Position numbers and translations under genes: made by a program. The notes under the pieces are model-generated. The model saw only the letters and a program-made list of their open reading frames with translations. It was not told the origin of the DNA and did no database searches. A stretch of DNA of 38,232 nucleotides from Actinomycetes bacterium (lineage in GTDB: Bacteria > Actinomycetota > Acidimicrobiia > Acidimicrobiales > RAAP-2), in assembly GCA_021793395.1 (NCBI GenBank), contig JAJYSU010000017.1, positions 1 to 38,232 on the forward strand, written 5' to 3'. The number at the start of each line of letters is the position of its first letter. The stretch's first letter is position 1. Shown piece after piece: positions 8,071-16,295 of the stretch.

Positions 8071-8757
8071 GTGACGGATGTTGACAGTGGTCGACCACCG
8101 GCATCGCGGTGGGAACGGCGTTCCCGGCTCGCCGACGACGTCGCCGATGAGTTGCGCGCGCGCATCTACGACGGACAGTACAGCGCGGGAACCGTTATCC
8201 ACCAGGAGAATCTCTCTCTCGAACTCGGCATCAGTCGCACCCCACTGCGCGAGGCCATTCGCATGCTCGAGCAAGAGGGGTTGCTCGTGGCCGAGCCCGG
8301 ACGCGCGGCGCGCGTGGTGTCGGGAAGTCGCAAGACGCTGCTGGACGCCTACGAGTTTCGCTGCGTGATCGACGGACTCGCGGCTCGCCTGGCCACCATC
8401 GAGATGACCCCGCCCCAGATTGAGGAGTTGGAGAAGGTCATGGCGCAGCAGGTAGCCTCTCTGGACCCGTGGGTCCCCGCGGAGTACACGCGGCTCAACA
8501 TCCGCTTCCACGAACTCATCATTCAGTCGACGGGAAACCAATTTCTCATTGGCGAGCTCGTCATCCTTCGAATGACCGCGCAGATCTTCACCCCGGCCGT
8601 CGGAGTGTCCAAGTCCGTGGCCGACAACGCGGTGCGTCAGCACGGCCAGGTACTGGACGCCATCAAGGATCGTGACCCCATTCGTGCCGAACTGCTCGCT
8701 CGCGGACACATCGAGACCACCATCGCGCGACTACGTGAACAGGGTGAGCATGGATAG
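8071..8757 (+). CDS. GntR-family regulator, FCD (FadR C-terminal) subfamily
   Basis: 228 aa with GTG start preceded by GAGGGGAG. The winged HTH spans about 18-80 (RARIYDGQYSAGT, LSLELGISRTPLREAIRMLEQEGL). A helical FCD ligand domain spans 85-220. Conserved histidines in RFHELI (about 148), RQHGQVL (about 190) and ARGHIETT (about 212) are the usual metal-binding set, so a carboxylic acid ligand is likely. It is followed 96 nt later by the M20 hydrolase, probably in one operon. Three promoters in the next 8 kb, including its own, share a box right after the -10, and this is the only nearby regulator that could read it. A repressor of the 8-21.6 kb catabolic block is my inference. Confidence 0.9.
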   Translation: MTDVDSGRPPASRWERRSRLADDVADELRARIYDGQYSAGTVIHQENLSLELGISRTPLREAIRMLEQEGLLVAEPGRAARVVSGSRKTLLDAYEFRCVIDGLAARLATIEMTPPQIEELEKVMAQQVASLDPWVPAEYTRLNIRFHELIIQSTGNQFLIGELVILRMTAQIFTPAVGVSKSVADNAVRQHGQVLDAIKDRDPIRAELLARGHIETTIARLREQGEHG

Positions 8758-8853
8758 AGGGTGTCGCCTCGGCGAGCGCGACGGCAACCGACGACGACGC
8801 CCCGCGTTGAGCAACGCGGGGACGTACGACGTCGTGGAGAGACGGGAGACGGT

Positions 8854-10080
8854 ATGGCAGTGACACTCGGTGACGACGCGGCGGGGAGCGCCGAGATTCG
8901 CGTCGACGAAGACGAGGCGCTCGACTTCGCCGTTCGGCTGGTGTCGATTCGAAGTGTCGACGAGCCGGGCGTGAGCGACGAGCACGAGGCAACCGAGTTG
9001 GTACTGGCCAAGATGCGCGAGTGGGGCTGGCGACCCGAACTCGTCGAGGTCGTGCCCGGACGTTCCAATATCATCGTCGACGTACCCGGGGGCGGTCCGT
9101 CGGGCCCGGTTCTCGCCTTTGAGGGTCACCTTGACGTTGTGACCGAGGGTGACGCGAGCGAGTGGAGCCAGGACCCCTTCGGTGCGGCGATCGTCGACGG
9201 TCGTCTCTACGGCCGCGGCGCGGCCGACATGAAGGCCGGCGTCGTGTCGATGCTCTACGGCGTGCGCGCGTTGCAGCAGGCCGGACCCTTTCCCGGCACG
9301 ATTCGCATCCTCGCCCTGGTGGACGAGGAGGGCATGATGCTCGGCGCCAAGCACGCCGTGAGTTCGGGCGCGCTCGAGGGGGTGGCGGGCGTCATCATTT
9401 GCGAGCCCGAAGGTGACGAGGTCTGTCCGGTATCGAAGGGTGCGATTCGCCTCCGGATCGACCTCATCGGCCAGATGACCCACGCCGCGATGCCGGAACG
9501 GGGTCGTAACGCCTTACCCGCGCTCGGGCGGATCCTGGGGATGCTCGGCGAGAGTGAGCGCGACCTTCAAGCGCGATACGGCACCCACCCCCACTTGGGT
9601 ACGACCTACGTCACCCCCACGGTGGTCGTCGCCGGCACGCCGGCTCAGATGAATACCATCTCCCCCCGAAGCTCTCTCTGGGTGGATATCCGATCGATAC
9701 CGGGAGTGGACCACGACGAACTCATCGCGCGGATCCGTCGCGAAGCCGTCGCCCTCGCGGCCGCCGACGGCGTCGTCGTGGAGGTCACCGTCATCGACAA
9801 TCGGCCGCCGGTCGATACGTCGGTCGACGAGCCGGTGGTGAAGTGCCTCGTGGACGCTCACACTCGAGTGACCGGGTCGGTTCCCGCGTGGGGCGGGGTC
9901 CCCGGCACGACCGACGGAACGATCTTCACGCGCGACGCCATGGTTCCCACGGTCGTCTACGGACCGGGCGGCAAGTGGATTGCCCACCAGGTGGACGAGT
10001 TCGTCGAGGTGGAGGCGATCGGTCGCTACGCCCGGGTGTACGCCACCGCGGCGCTTAGTTTCCTGTCGGGTGCCTGCTAG
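8854..10080 (+). CDS. M20 family metallo-amidohydrolase (ArgE/DapE/peptidase type)
   Basis: 408 aa from ATG 8854, with GGGAG 5 nt upstream; an upstream in-frame ATG-free extension to 8761 is Arg-rich and not family-like. The two-zinc site is complete: H92 and D94 in FEGHLDVV, bridging D125 in YGRGAADMKAG, general base E158 and ligand E159 in LVDEEGMM, E184 in ICEPEG, and the late His in KWIAHQVDEF. A dimerisation domain lies between. Such enzymes remove acyl groups from amino acids or split small peptides. It sits between the GntR gene and the catabolic operon, so it probably deacylates the imported substrate of this regulon. The exact amide is unknown. Confidence 0.88.
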   Translation: MAVTLGDDAAGSAEIRVDEDEALDFAVRLVSIRSVDEPGVSDEHEATELVLAKMREWGWRPELVEVVPGRSNIIVDVPGGGPSGPVLAFEGHLDVVTEGDASEWSQDPFGAAIVDGRLYGRGAADMKAGVVSMLYGVRALQQAGPFPGTIRILALVDEEGMMLGAKHAVSSGALEGVAGVIICEPEGDEVCPVSKGAIRLRIDLIGQMTHAAMPERGRNALPALGRILGMLGESERDLQARYGTHPHLGTTYVTPTVVVAGTPAQMNTISPRSSLWVDIRSIPGVDHDELIARIRREAVALAAADGVVVEVTVIDNRPPVDTSVDEPVVKCLVDAHTRVTGSVPAWGGVPGTTDGTIFTRDAMVPTVVYGPGGKWIAHQVDEFVEVEAIGRYARVYATAALSFLSGAC

Positions 10081-10105
10081 AACGCCCCGGAGTCGCGTCG
10101 TCGCC

Positions 10106-10160
10106 TTTTGAAATGGCGTGAGGTTGGTGATACCTTGGATTCGAAATATTGGATACATAA
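10106..10160 (+). promoter_or_regulatory. promoter and operator of the catabolic operon
   Basis: A -35-like TTTTGAAA (10106-10113) precedes GATACC (10129-10134), used as -10. The box at 10137-10160 reads GGATTCGAAAT then ATTGGATACATAA, and it matches the copy at 16210-16233 at 22 of 24 bases. TTGGAT recurs at 10135 and 10149. The box covers the expected transcription start, a normal place for a repressor site. Confidence 0.65.
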
Positions 10161-10209
10161 AAACCGACTATCGACGGCTCGCGTGGTTCCGGCCGAGGAA
10201 AGAGGGAGG

Positions 10210-10269
10210 ATGCACCGCAGGGGGTTGTCGAGCGATCTCGGGTCACTCTCACTCGGGCAGTGGCGATGA
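10210..10269 (+). CDS. possible 19-aa leader peptide coupled to the dehydrogenase
   Basis: The ATG at 10210 follows the purine-rich AGAGGGAGG, and the reading frame MHRRGLSSDLGSLSLGQWR ends in a TGA that overlaps the next gene's ATG (ATGA, 10266-10269). The dehydrogenase start has no Shine-Dalgarno sequence of its own, so ribosomes finishing this short frame may restart there. The frame is short and the purine run abuts the ATG, so this may be chance. Confidence 0.3.
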   Translation: MHRRGLSSDLGSLSLGQWR

Positions 10270-11468
10270 CCTCAGGCGAGGCGTCGGGCCGCGGGGGCGT
10301 TCACGACCCAGTCCCCGGCGCCGCCGCGGATGCCCCGCGTCGTTCGTACGCTCTCGCGGCTATCGGTGGTGACGGGATCGGGCCCGAAGTTCTCACCCAG
10401 GCCTTGCTCTGTCTCGATGACCTCGGGGCGATGTTCGACTTCGACGTGCGAGTGTCGATGTTCGACCTGGGTGCCGAACACTACCTGCGCACCGGCGAGT
10501 TAATTACTGACGAGGTGATTGCCGAGCTGGCGCGTCACGACGCCATCGTGATTGGCGCCGTCGGTGATCCGCGGGTCGAGCCGGGCGTGCTCGAGAGGGG
10601 GCTCATCGTGCGGATACGCACCGAGTTCCACCAGTCCGTCAACGTGCGTCCGGCGCAGCTGTTCGCCGGGGTCGAGTCGATCGTGAAGAACGTCACGCCC
10701 GAGCGATGCGATCTCGTGATCGTTCGCGAAAATACCGAGGGGCTCTACGCCAGCGGCGGCTTCTCGTCGCACGAGGGGACGTCGTGGGCGACGGCGCTGG
10801 AACTGTCGTTGAACACGAAGCCCGCCATCGCGGCCGCCGTGGAGTTCGCGTTCGAACTCGCGCGGCAACGTCGCCAGCACGTGACACTGTGCCACAAGAC
10901 CAACATCCTGATCGAGGCCGGCCGGCTCTGGAGCGAGACCGTGAACGAGATCGGCGAGCGCTACCCGGAGGTGCGCCACGACTACGTGCACGCCGACGCG
11001 TGTGCGGTCCACCTCGTCGAGCGCCCCGAGATGTTCGACGTCATCGTGACCGACAACTTGTTCGGGGACCTTCTGAGCGACCTGGCCGCGGTCGTTCAGG
11101 GAGGTATCGGCCTGGCGCCGAGCGCCAACTTGAATCTCACCGGCACCGCTCCCAGCATGTTTGAGCCGATTCACGGCTCGGCCCCCGACATTGCCGGAAC
11201 GGGCGGAGCCAATCCCGCGGGTGCGATTTTCGCGGCGGCCATGTGCCTCAGCCACCTGGGCGAGCGCGAGGCTGCGCGGACGCTCGAAGCCGCGACGATA
11301 CGTGTTCTCCAGGGGCTTCCTGCCATGCGTGGTCCGCAGATGGGGCGCACCACCGACGACATTGGCGAGGCGGTGCGCGACGAGATCGCCGCGATCGGGC
11401 GCGAGGGCGGAGTCGCCGATAACGGAGCCGCCGCGGGACGCTTTCGCAGCAGAACCGACGTGAACTGA
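10266..11468 (+). CDS. isocitrate/isopropylmalate dehydrogenase-family enzyme
   Basis: 400 aa from ATG 10266 (GTG 10260 is in frame). Family landmarks are IGGDGIGPEV (33-42), the substrate arginines in RTEFHQSVNVRP (118-129) and RENTEG (154-159), K211 in CHKTNI, the metal aspartates in TDNLFGDLLSDLA (from 262), and the NAD loop EPIHGSAPDIAGTGGANPAG (300-319). The NAD loop resembles the NAD-dependent LeuB/tartrate dehydrogenase branch. These enzymes oxidise and decarboxylate 3-hydroxy (di)acids to 2-oxoacids. It is the first enzyme gene of an operon that also encodes an E1 complex able to consume a 2-oxoacid. No leuA, leuC or leuD is near, so a catabolic role is more likely than leucine synthesis. 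Confidence 0.88.
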   Translation: MTSGEASGRGGVHDPVPGAAADAPRRSYALAAIGGDGIGPEVLTQALLCLDDLGAMFDFDVRVSMFDLGAEHYLRTGELITDEVIAELARHDAIVIGAVGDPRVEPGVLERGLIVRIRTEFHQSVNVRPAQLFAGVESIVKNVTPERCDLVIVRENTEGLYASGGFSSHEGTSWATALELSLNTKPAIAAAVEFAFELARQRRQHVTLCHKTNILIEAGRLWSETVNEIGERYPEVRHDYVHADACAVHLVERPEMFDVIVTDNLFGDLLSDLAAVVQGGIGLAPSANLNLTGTAPSMFEPIHGSAPDIAGTGGANPAGAIFAAAMCLSHLGEREAARTLEAATIRVLQGLPAMRGPQMGRTTDDIGEAVRDEIAAIGREGGVADNGAAAGRFRSRTDVN

Positions 11469-11483
11469 GAGGAGTGCTGAACC

Positions 11484-12272
11484 ATGACGGGAGACTCACT
11501 GAGGTCGATCTTCGAGCTTGACGGGAAGCGGGTGTTGGTCATTGGCGCCGGAGGCGGGATCGGGGCCGTGGTTGCTCGAGGCTTGAGTGACTTCGGTGCG
11601 ACCGTCTACAGCGCCGACGTCGACGCCTCGGCGGCGCAGGCAACCGCTGAGGCGATCACGAGCGCGGGCGGCGTCGCGCAGGCGCGTCGTCTCGACGTCA
11701 CCGATCACGAGGACGTGATCGCCACGGCGACGGCCCTGGAGGGCCTCGACGTCGTCGTGTTGACGGCCGCCATGAATGTTCGCAAGCGGCTGACCGATCT
11801 CTCGCTGGACGAGTTTCGCCGGGTCCAGCGCCTCAACCTCGAGGGATCGTTTCTCGTGATTCGCGAGTTCGGCTCTCGCATGGCCGAACGCGGGTCCGGC
11901 AGCATCATCGTCTTCTCGAGCATTCGAGCCCAGGTGGTGGAGCCCGGTCAGGGGGTCTACGCCGCGACCAAGGCGGGGGTCGTGCAACTCGTGCGCACGG
12001 CGGCCGCCGAGTTCGGCCCGTCCGGGGTGCGCGTCAACACCATCGCGCCGGGAGTCGTGGATACGCCGTTAACTGCCTCTATCAAGGCGGACGCCGAGTG
12101 GTACGAGGCCTACGCCCGCAAGTCCGTGTTCGGACGATGGGCGCGTCCTGAGGAGTTGGTGGGTGCCACGGTCTTCTTGGCGTCGGACGCGAGTTCGTAC
12201 GTGACGGGCGCGTACCTGACCGTTGATGGGGGGTGGCTCGCCGCGGATGGCCGCTACACCCCGCGACTGTAG
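11484..12272 (+). CDS. SDR-family NAD(P)-dependent oxidoreductase
   Basis: 262 aa with AGGAG ahead of ATG. This is a classical short-chain dehydrogenase: cofactor loop GAGGGIG (21-27), an acidic residue at the end of beta-2 (YSADVDAS) favouring NAD, N118, S145, Y159 and K163 (YAATK), then VNTIAPGVVDTPL and the C-terminal YVTGAYLTVDGGW. It interconverts an alcohol and a ketone. It lies 15 nt after the dehydrogenase and 13 nt before the aldehyde dehydrogenase, so it is part of the same operon. The usual NNAG motif is replaced by LTAAMN. The substrate cannot be read from sequence. Confidence 0.88.
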   Translation: MTGDSLRSIFELDGKRVLVIGAGGGIGAVVARGLSDFGATVYSADVDASAAQATAEAITSAGGVAQARRLDVTDHEDVIATATALEGLDVVVLTAAMNVRKRLTDLSLDEFRRVQRLNLEGSFLVIREFGSRMAERGSGSIIVFSSIRAQVVEPGQGVYAATKAGVVQLVRTAAAEFGPSGVRVNTIAPGVVDTPLTASIKADAEWYEAYARKSVFGRWARPEELVGATVFLASDASSYVTGAYLTVDGGWLAADGRYTPRL

Positions 12273-12285
12273 GGAGGTGGAGAGG

Positions 12286-13680
12286 ATGACCGAGTTGAGT
12301 ACGAGCATTCTGGAGGCTGTCGATCCGGCGACCGAGAAGGTATTCGCGACGTTGCCCGCGTCGTCCCTCGAGGACGTGGGCCGCGTGGTGAGCCGGGCGC
12401 GCCACGCCGTCCAGACCAACGCGCAGTGGGGGTCCCCGTCCGTGCGCGCACACGCGTTGTACGAGATGGCTCGGCTCCTGCGTGAGAACGCGGACGAGTT
12501 GGCGCTGACGGAGTGCCGCGACACCGGCAAGCCCCTCGCTCAGGGACGCGATGACGTGGCGATGGCCGCGTCCTACTTCACCTACTACGCGGGCTGGGCC
12601 GACAAGTTCGGAGGGCGTTCGATTCCCCTGGGACCCGAGTTCGTCGACTATACGGTGCGCGAGCCGTGGGGAGTGTGCGCGCAGATCATCCCGTGGAACT
12701 ACCCGCTGCAGGTGACCGCTCGGTGCGCGGCGCCCGCGATGGCCGTGGGCAACGCCGTGGTCCTCAAGCCGTCGGAGCAGGCGTCGCTCACGCCCTATCG
12801 CCTCGCGGCCCTCTACCGGGAGGCTGGACTGCCCGAGGACTTTTTCACCGTCGTGGTCGGCGCGGGCGACGTCGGGTCCGCGCTGGTGGGCGACGCGGGC
12901 GTGGATCACGTGACGTTCGTGGGCTCGGCCGCGGTCGGCCTACGCGTGGCGCGCCAGTGCCTGGAGCGCTACATCCCCGTGGAGCTCGAGATGGGTGGCA
13001 AGTCGCCCACCCTCGTGTTCGAGGACGCCGATCTGGACCGCGCCGTGCCGGTCATCGTGCGCGCGCTCATCCAGAACGCGGGCCAGAGCTGCTCGGCCGG
13101 ATCGAGAGTGATCATCGCGGCGCCGATCTACGACGAGGTGATCGGTCGCATCACCCGGGCTTTTGGTGCGCTCAGTATCGGCCCGGGCGAGTCCGACTTC
13201 GACCTCGGTCCCCTGGTCTCGGCCCGCCAACTCGAGCACTCTCACGGCATGGTGACGCGGGCTCGCGAGAGCGGCGCGCGCATCGTGTGCGGAGGGCGGC
13301 GTCCGGCGAACCTGGCGAGCGGGTGGTACCTGGAGCCGACGCTGGTGGACAATGTCGACGTGGACGCGGAGATTGTCCAGGAGGAGGTCTTCGGGCCCGT
13401 GCTCGTCGCCTCGCGCGTCGCGGACGATGAGGAGGCGGTGCGCGTGGCGAATAACTCTACGTACGGCCTCGTCGCCGGAATCTGGACGCGCGATCTACGT
13501 CGCGCTCACGCGGTGGCGAACCGTCTCGAGGTGGGCCAGGTCTTCGTCAACAGTTACGGTGTAGGAGGCGGAGTGGCCATTCCGTTTGGTGGGCTTAAGC
13601 GCAGTGGCCACGCGAGGGGAAAGTCGGAAGAGGCGCTGCTCGCCTACAGCCGTGTGAAGAACATCTGTATCGCGTTATGA
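12286..13680 (+). CDS. NAD(P)-dependent aldehyde dehydrogenase
   Basis: 464 aa from ATG 12286, behind a strong purine run (GGGAGG...GAGAGG). The catalytic set is complete: PWNYP (136-140), K161 in LKPSE, FVGSAAVG (211-218), general base E235 in ELEMGGKSP, nucleophile C269 in GQSCSAG, and the C-terminal PFGGLKRSGHARGKSEEAL. It resembles the betaine/gamma-aminobutyraldehyde type of ALDH, oxidising an aldehyde to the acid without CoA. It is the third gene of the operon and probably oxidises an aldehyde formed in this pathway. The first 60 residues are slightly shorter than in many family members. Confidence 0.9.
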   Translation: MTELSTSILEAVDPATEKVFATLPASSLEDVGRVVSRARHAVQTNAQWGSPSVRAHALYEMARLLRENADELALTECRDTGKPLAQGRDDVAMAASYFTYYAGWADKFGGRSIPLGPEFVDYTVREPWGVCAQIIPWNYPLQVTARCAAPAMAVGNAVVLKPSEQASLTPYRLAALYREAGLPEDFFTVVVGAGDVGSALVGDAGVDHVTFVGSAAVGLRVARQCLERYIPVELEMGGKSPTLVFEDADLDRAVPVIVRALIQNAGQSCSAGSRVIIAAPIYDEVIGRITRAFGALSIGPGESDFDLGPLVSARQLEHSHGMVTRARESGARIVCGGRRPANLASGWYLEPTLVDNVDVDAEIVQEEVFGPVLVASRVADDEEAVRVANNSTYGLVAGIWTRDLRRAHAVANRLEVGQVFVNSYGVGGGVAIPFGGLKRSGHARGKSEEALLAYSRVKNICIAL

Positions 13681-13736
13681 CGAGATAGACCGATCCACGG
13701 CGACGGTGACGCGACGTCGTGGACGGAGGAGTGGTG

Positions 13737-15005
13737 ATGGCGCGTGCGAAGTCAAGGGATGAGGAGGGTGTGAGCGGCTCGTCGGTGTCACCGCGCCTGA
13801 CGATGCCGGGTCCCGCCTTTCGGCCCGGGGACCGGCCCGACTTCAGCGAGGTCGACACCTTCGCGCCGGGCGCGTGTCGTAGGCCGCAGGTGAACGAACC
13901 GGCCGAGTCGATGTCCGAGCTCGCGACGGGGCTGGTGCGCGTACTCGATGACGAGGGTCGAGCCTCGGGGCCGTGGGACCCCCACCTCGACGCGCCGACC
14001 CTTCGCGCGGGTCTGCGCGCGATGATGCTCACCCGCGAGTTCGATCGTCAGATGATGATCGATCAGCGCCAGTCCAAGGCCTCGTTCTACATGCAGTGCA
14101 CCGGCGAGGAAGCGATCGCGTGTGCCTTTCACTCCGCACTTCGTCCGGGTGACATGAACTTCCCCACCTATCGCCAGCAGGGCCTGCTCGTCGCCGCGGG
14201 CTACCCGCTCGAGCTAATGATGTCGCAGGTGTATTCGAACGAGACGGATCCGCTGCGCGGACGTCAGATGCCCGTGTTCTACTCGGCGAGGGAGTATGGC
14301 TTCTTCTCCATCTCGGGGAATCTCGCGACGCAGTTCGTCCAGGGCGTGGGGTGGGCTATGGCGTGCGCGCTGAGGGGCGAGTCGAGTATCGCCGCGTCGT
14401 GGATTGGCGACGGGGCGACCAGCGAGACCGACTTCTTCTCCGCTCTCGTGATGGCCTCGACCTACCGGGCTCCGGTCATCCTCAACGTCGTGAACAATCA
14501 GTGGGCGATCTCCACGAGCGAGTCCGTGGCCCGCGGACTCGCGCCGACGTTCGCCGCTCGTGGTCGGGGTTTCGGCATCGCGTCGCTGCGGGTGGACGGC
14601 AACGACTATCTGGCGGTTCACGGCGCGGCCGCGTGGGCGGCCGAGCGCGCGCGCACTAACGGGGGGCCCACGTTGATCGAGTGGGTGACGTACCGTGCGG
14701 CGGCGCACTCGTCCTCCGATGATCCGTCCGGCTATCGACCCGGTGACGAGGCCGCCGCCTGGCCCTTCGGCGATCCGATTGAGCGGTTGACGAGGCACCT
14801 CCTGCGCACGGGTGGCGCGAACGAGGCTGATGTCGAGGCGCTGCGCGAGGAGGTCGTCCGTGACGTGCGGGCCGCTCAGGTGGAGGCGCAGTCGCACGGG
14901 ACGTTGAAGCAGGGTCCCGCTCCGTCGCCCCGCGAGATCTTCGAGGATGTCTTCAAGGAAATGCCCGAGTCGTTGGCGAGCCAGGAGCGAGAGGCCGGGT
15001 ACTGA
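13737..15005 (+). CDS. bkdA1: branched-chain 2-oxoacid dehydrogenase E1, alpha subunit
   Basis: 422 aa; GGAGGAG lies 5 nt before ATG 13737. The sequence follows bacterial branched-chain 2-oxoacid dehydrogenase alpha subunits rather than pyruvate dehydrogenase: FYMQCTGEEAIACA, FPTYRQQGLL, QVYSNETDPLRGRQMPVFYS and FFSISGNLATQFVQGVGWAM. The thiamine diphosphate motif runs from GDGAT to NNQWAIS, and AAHSSSDDPSGYRP follows. With the beta subunit it decarboxylates a 2-oxoacid and loads the acyl group on E2 lipoate. No E2 or E3 gene is in the window, so the complex must borrow them. The position after a decarboxylating dehydrogenase suggests consecutive steps ending in an acyl-CoA. Confidence 0.9.
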   Translation: MARAKSRDEEGVSGSSVSPRLTMPGPAFRPGDRPDFSEVDTFAPGACRRPQVNEPAESMSELATGLVRVLDDEGRASGPWDPHLDAPTLRAGLRAMMLTREFDRQMMIDQRQSKASFYMQCTGEEAIACAFHSALRPGDMNFPTYRQQGLLVAAGYPLELMMSQVYSNETDPLRGRQMPVFYSAREYGFFSISGNLATQFVQGVGWAMACALRGESSIAASWIGDGATSETDFFSALVMASTYRAPVILNVVNNQWAISTSESVARGLAPTFAARGRGFGIASLRVDGNDYLAVHGAAAWAAERARTNGGPTLIEWVTYRAAAHSSSDDPSGYRPGDEAAAWPFGDPIERLTRHLLRTGGANEADVEALREEVVRDVRAAQVEAQSHGTLKQGPAPSPREIFEDVFKEMPESLASQEREAGY

Positions 15006-15007
15006 TC

Positions 15008-16021
15008 ATGGCGCGGATGTCGATGGTGCAGGCTATTCGTGACGCTCACGCCGTCATGATGGAGCGCGACGAGTCGGTCGTGGTCTTCGGGGAGGACGTG
15101 GGCTACTTCGGGGGAGTGTTTCGGTGCACGCAGGGCCTCCAGCAGCGCTTCGGTGAGAACCGGTGCTTCGACACTCCGATCACCGAGTCGGGCATCGTCG
15201 GAGCGGCGGTGGGAATGGCCGCGTACGGCCTGCGGCCGTGCGTGGAGATTCAATTCGCGGACTACATGTATCCGGCGTACGACCAGATCGTCTCGGAGGC
15301 GGCTCGGCTGAGGTACCGGTCCGCGGGTGATTTCACCGCGCCGCTGACGATTCGCATGCCCGTGGGAGGGGGAATCTTCGGCGGCCAGACGCACTCGCAG
15401 AGTCCCGAGGCGCTGTTTACCCACGTGGCGGGCCTCACGACGGTGATGCCGTCGAACCCGTACGACGCGAAGGGACTACTGATTTCCGCCATTGAGGACG
15501 ATGACCCGGTTATCTTCCTCGAGCCCAAGCGTCTCTACAACGGTCCCTTCGATGGCCGCCACGACACCGGGCTGATGCCGTGGTCGCGTCACGAGCTCTC
15601 CGACGTCCCCGAGGGCTACTACCACGTGCCCCTCGGGTCGGCGGCGATTCGTCGCCCCGGCTCGGACGTGACGGTGATCGCCTACGGGACGATGGTGCAC
15701 GTGGCACTGGCCGCCGTGCACGACACGGGCGTCGACGCCGAAGTGATCGACCTGCGCACCCTGATCCCGCTGGACCTCACGACGATCATCGACTCCGTGT
15801 CCAAGACGGGGCGATGCATCGTGGTGCACGAGGCCACGTTGACGTCGGGTTTCGGGGCGGAGTTGACCGCCCTCGTCCAGCAGCACGCCTTCTACCATCT
15901 CGCGGCGCCGATTGAACGAGTGACGGGCTACGACACGCCGTATCCGCACAGTCATGAGTGGTCGTACTTTCCCGGTCCCGAGCGCATCGCCAAGGCCCTG
16001 ATCCGTGTGATGCAGGCGTAA
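15008..16021 (+). CDS. bkdA2: branched-chain 2-oxoacid dehydrogenase E1, beta subunit
   Basis: 337 aa, starting 2 nt after the alpha-subunit stop, so translation is probably coupled. Typical E1-beta features are FGEDVGYFGGVFRCTQGL, the thiamine-contacting TPITESGIVGAAVGMA, VEIQFADYMYPAYDQI, MPVGGGIFGGQTHSQSPEA, and the C-terminal transketolase domain with EVIDLRTLIPLD and GYDTPYPHSHEW. It closes the active site with the alpha subunit in an alpha2beta2 heterotetramer. It is the last gene of the operon; a 26-bp perfect hairpin follows at 16092. Confidence 0.92.
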   Translation: MARMSMVQAIRDAHAVMMERDESVVVFGEDVGYFGGVFRCTQGLQQRFGENRCFDTPITESGIVGAAVGMAAYGLRPCVEIQFADYMYPAYDQIVSEAARLRYRSAGDFTAPLTIRMPVGGGIFGGQTHSQSPEALFTHVAGLTTVMPSNPYDAKGLLISAIEDDDPVIFLEPKRLYNGPFDGRHDTGLMPWSRHELSDVPEGYYHVPLGSAAIRRPGSDVTVIAYGTMVHVALAAVHDTGVDAEVIDLRTLIPLDLTTIIDSVSKTGRCIVVHEATLTSGFGAELTALVQQHAFYHLAAPIERVTGYDTPYPHSHEWSYFPGPERIAKALIRVMQA

Positions 16022-16091
16022 CACGCGGGCTCCGGCGTACGACGACGGGGATGGGTCATTGTCGCGTGGTTGTCCCACGGTTCGGTAGTGG

Positions 16092-16117
16092 CCCCGTGAC
16101 GAGTGGTCGTCACGGGG
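16092..16117 (+). terminator. perfect 11-bp hairpin after the E1 beta gene
   Basis: CCCCGTGACGA (16092-16102), loop GTGG, TCGTCACGGGG (16107-16117). It lies 70 nt after the stop codon and before the next promoter. There is no U-tract, so it is either an actinobacterial-style terminator or an mRNA 3'-end structure. Confidence 0.55.
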
Positions 16118-16131
16118 AGTTGCCACACGGT

Positions 16132-16167
16132 GTCCTCGAGCGGAGTGATCGCGCGGTCCTCGAGCGG
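16132..16167 (+). repeat. 12-bp direct repeat upstream of the transporter promoter
   Basis: GTCCTCGAGCGG occurs at 16132-16143 and 16156-16167, 24 bp apart start to start. The second copy ends 13 bp before the -35 box. This position suits an activator or a second regulator. No similar copy was noticed at the other two regulon promoters. Confidence 0.45.
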
Positions 16168-16180
16168 CGTTCTCACGTGG

Positions 16181-16233
16181 TTGACACGGCCTGGGCCGCG
16201 TGGTATACCGGACTCGAAATATTGGATACACAA
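16181..16233 (+). promoter_or_regulatory. sigma70-type promoter and operator of the Dpp-type transporter
   Basis: TTGACA (16181-16186), an exact 17-nt spacer and TATACC (16204-16209) form the best promoter in the window. The box at 16210-16233 (GGACTCGAAAT then ATTGGATACACAA) starts directly after the -10 and would cover the transcription start. It is the near-identical twin of the box at 10137-10160. Confidence 0.75.
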
Positions 16234-16295
16234 GTGTTCCTGGAGACCAACCTAGGATTCACCGGCGACGGAGCACTTCGTGAGTGAGGGGGACA

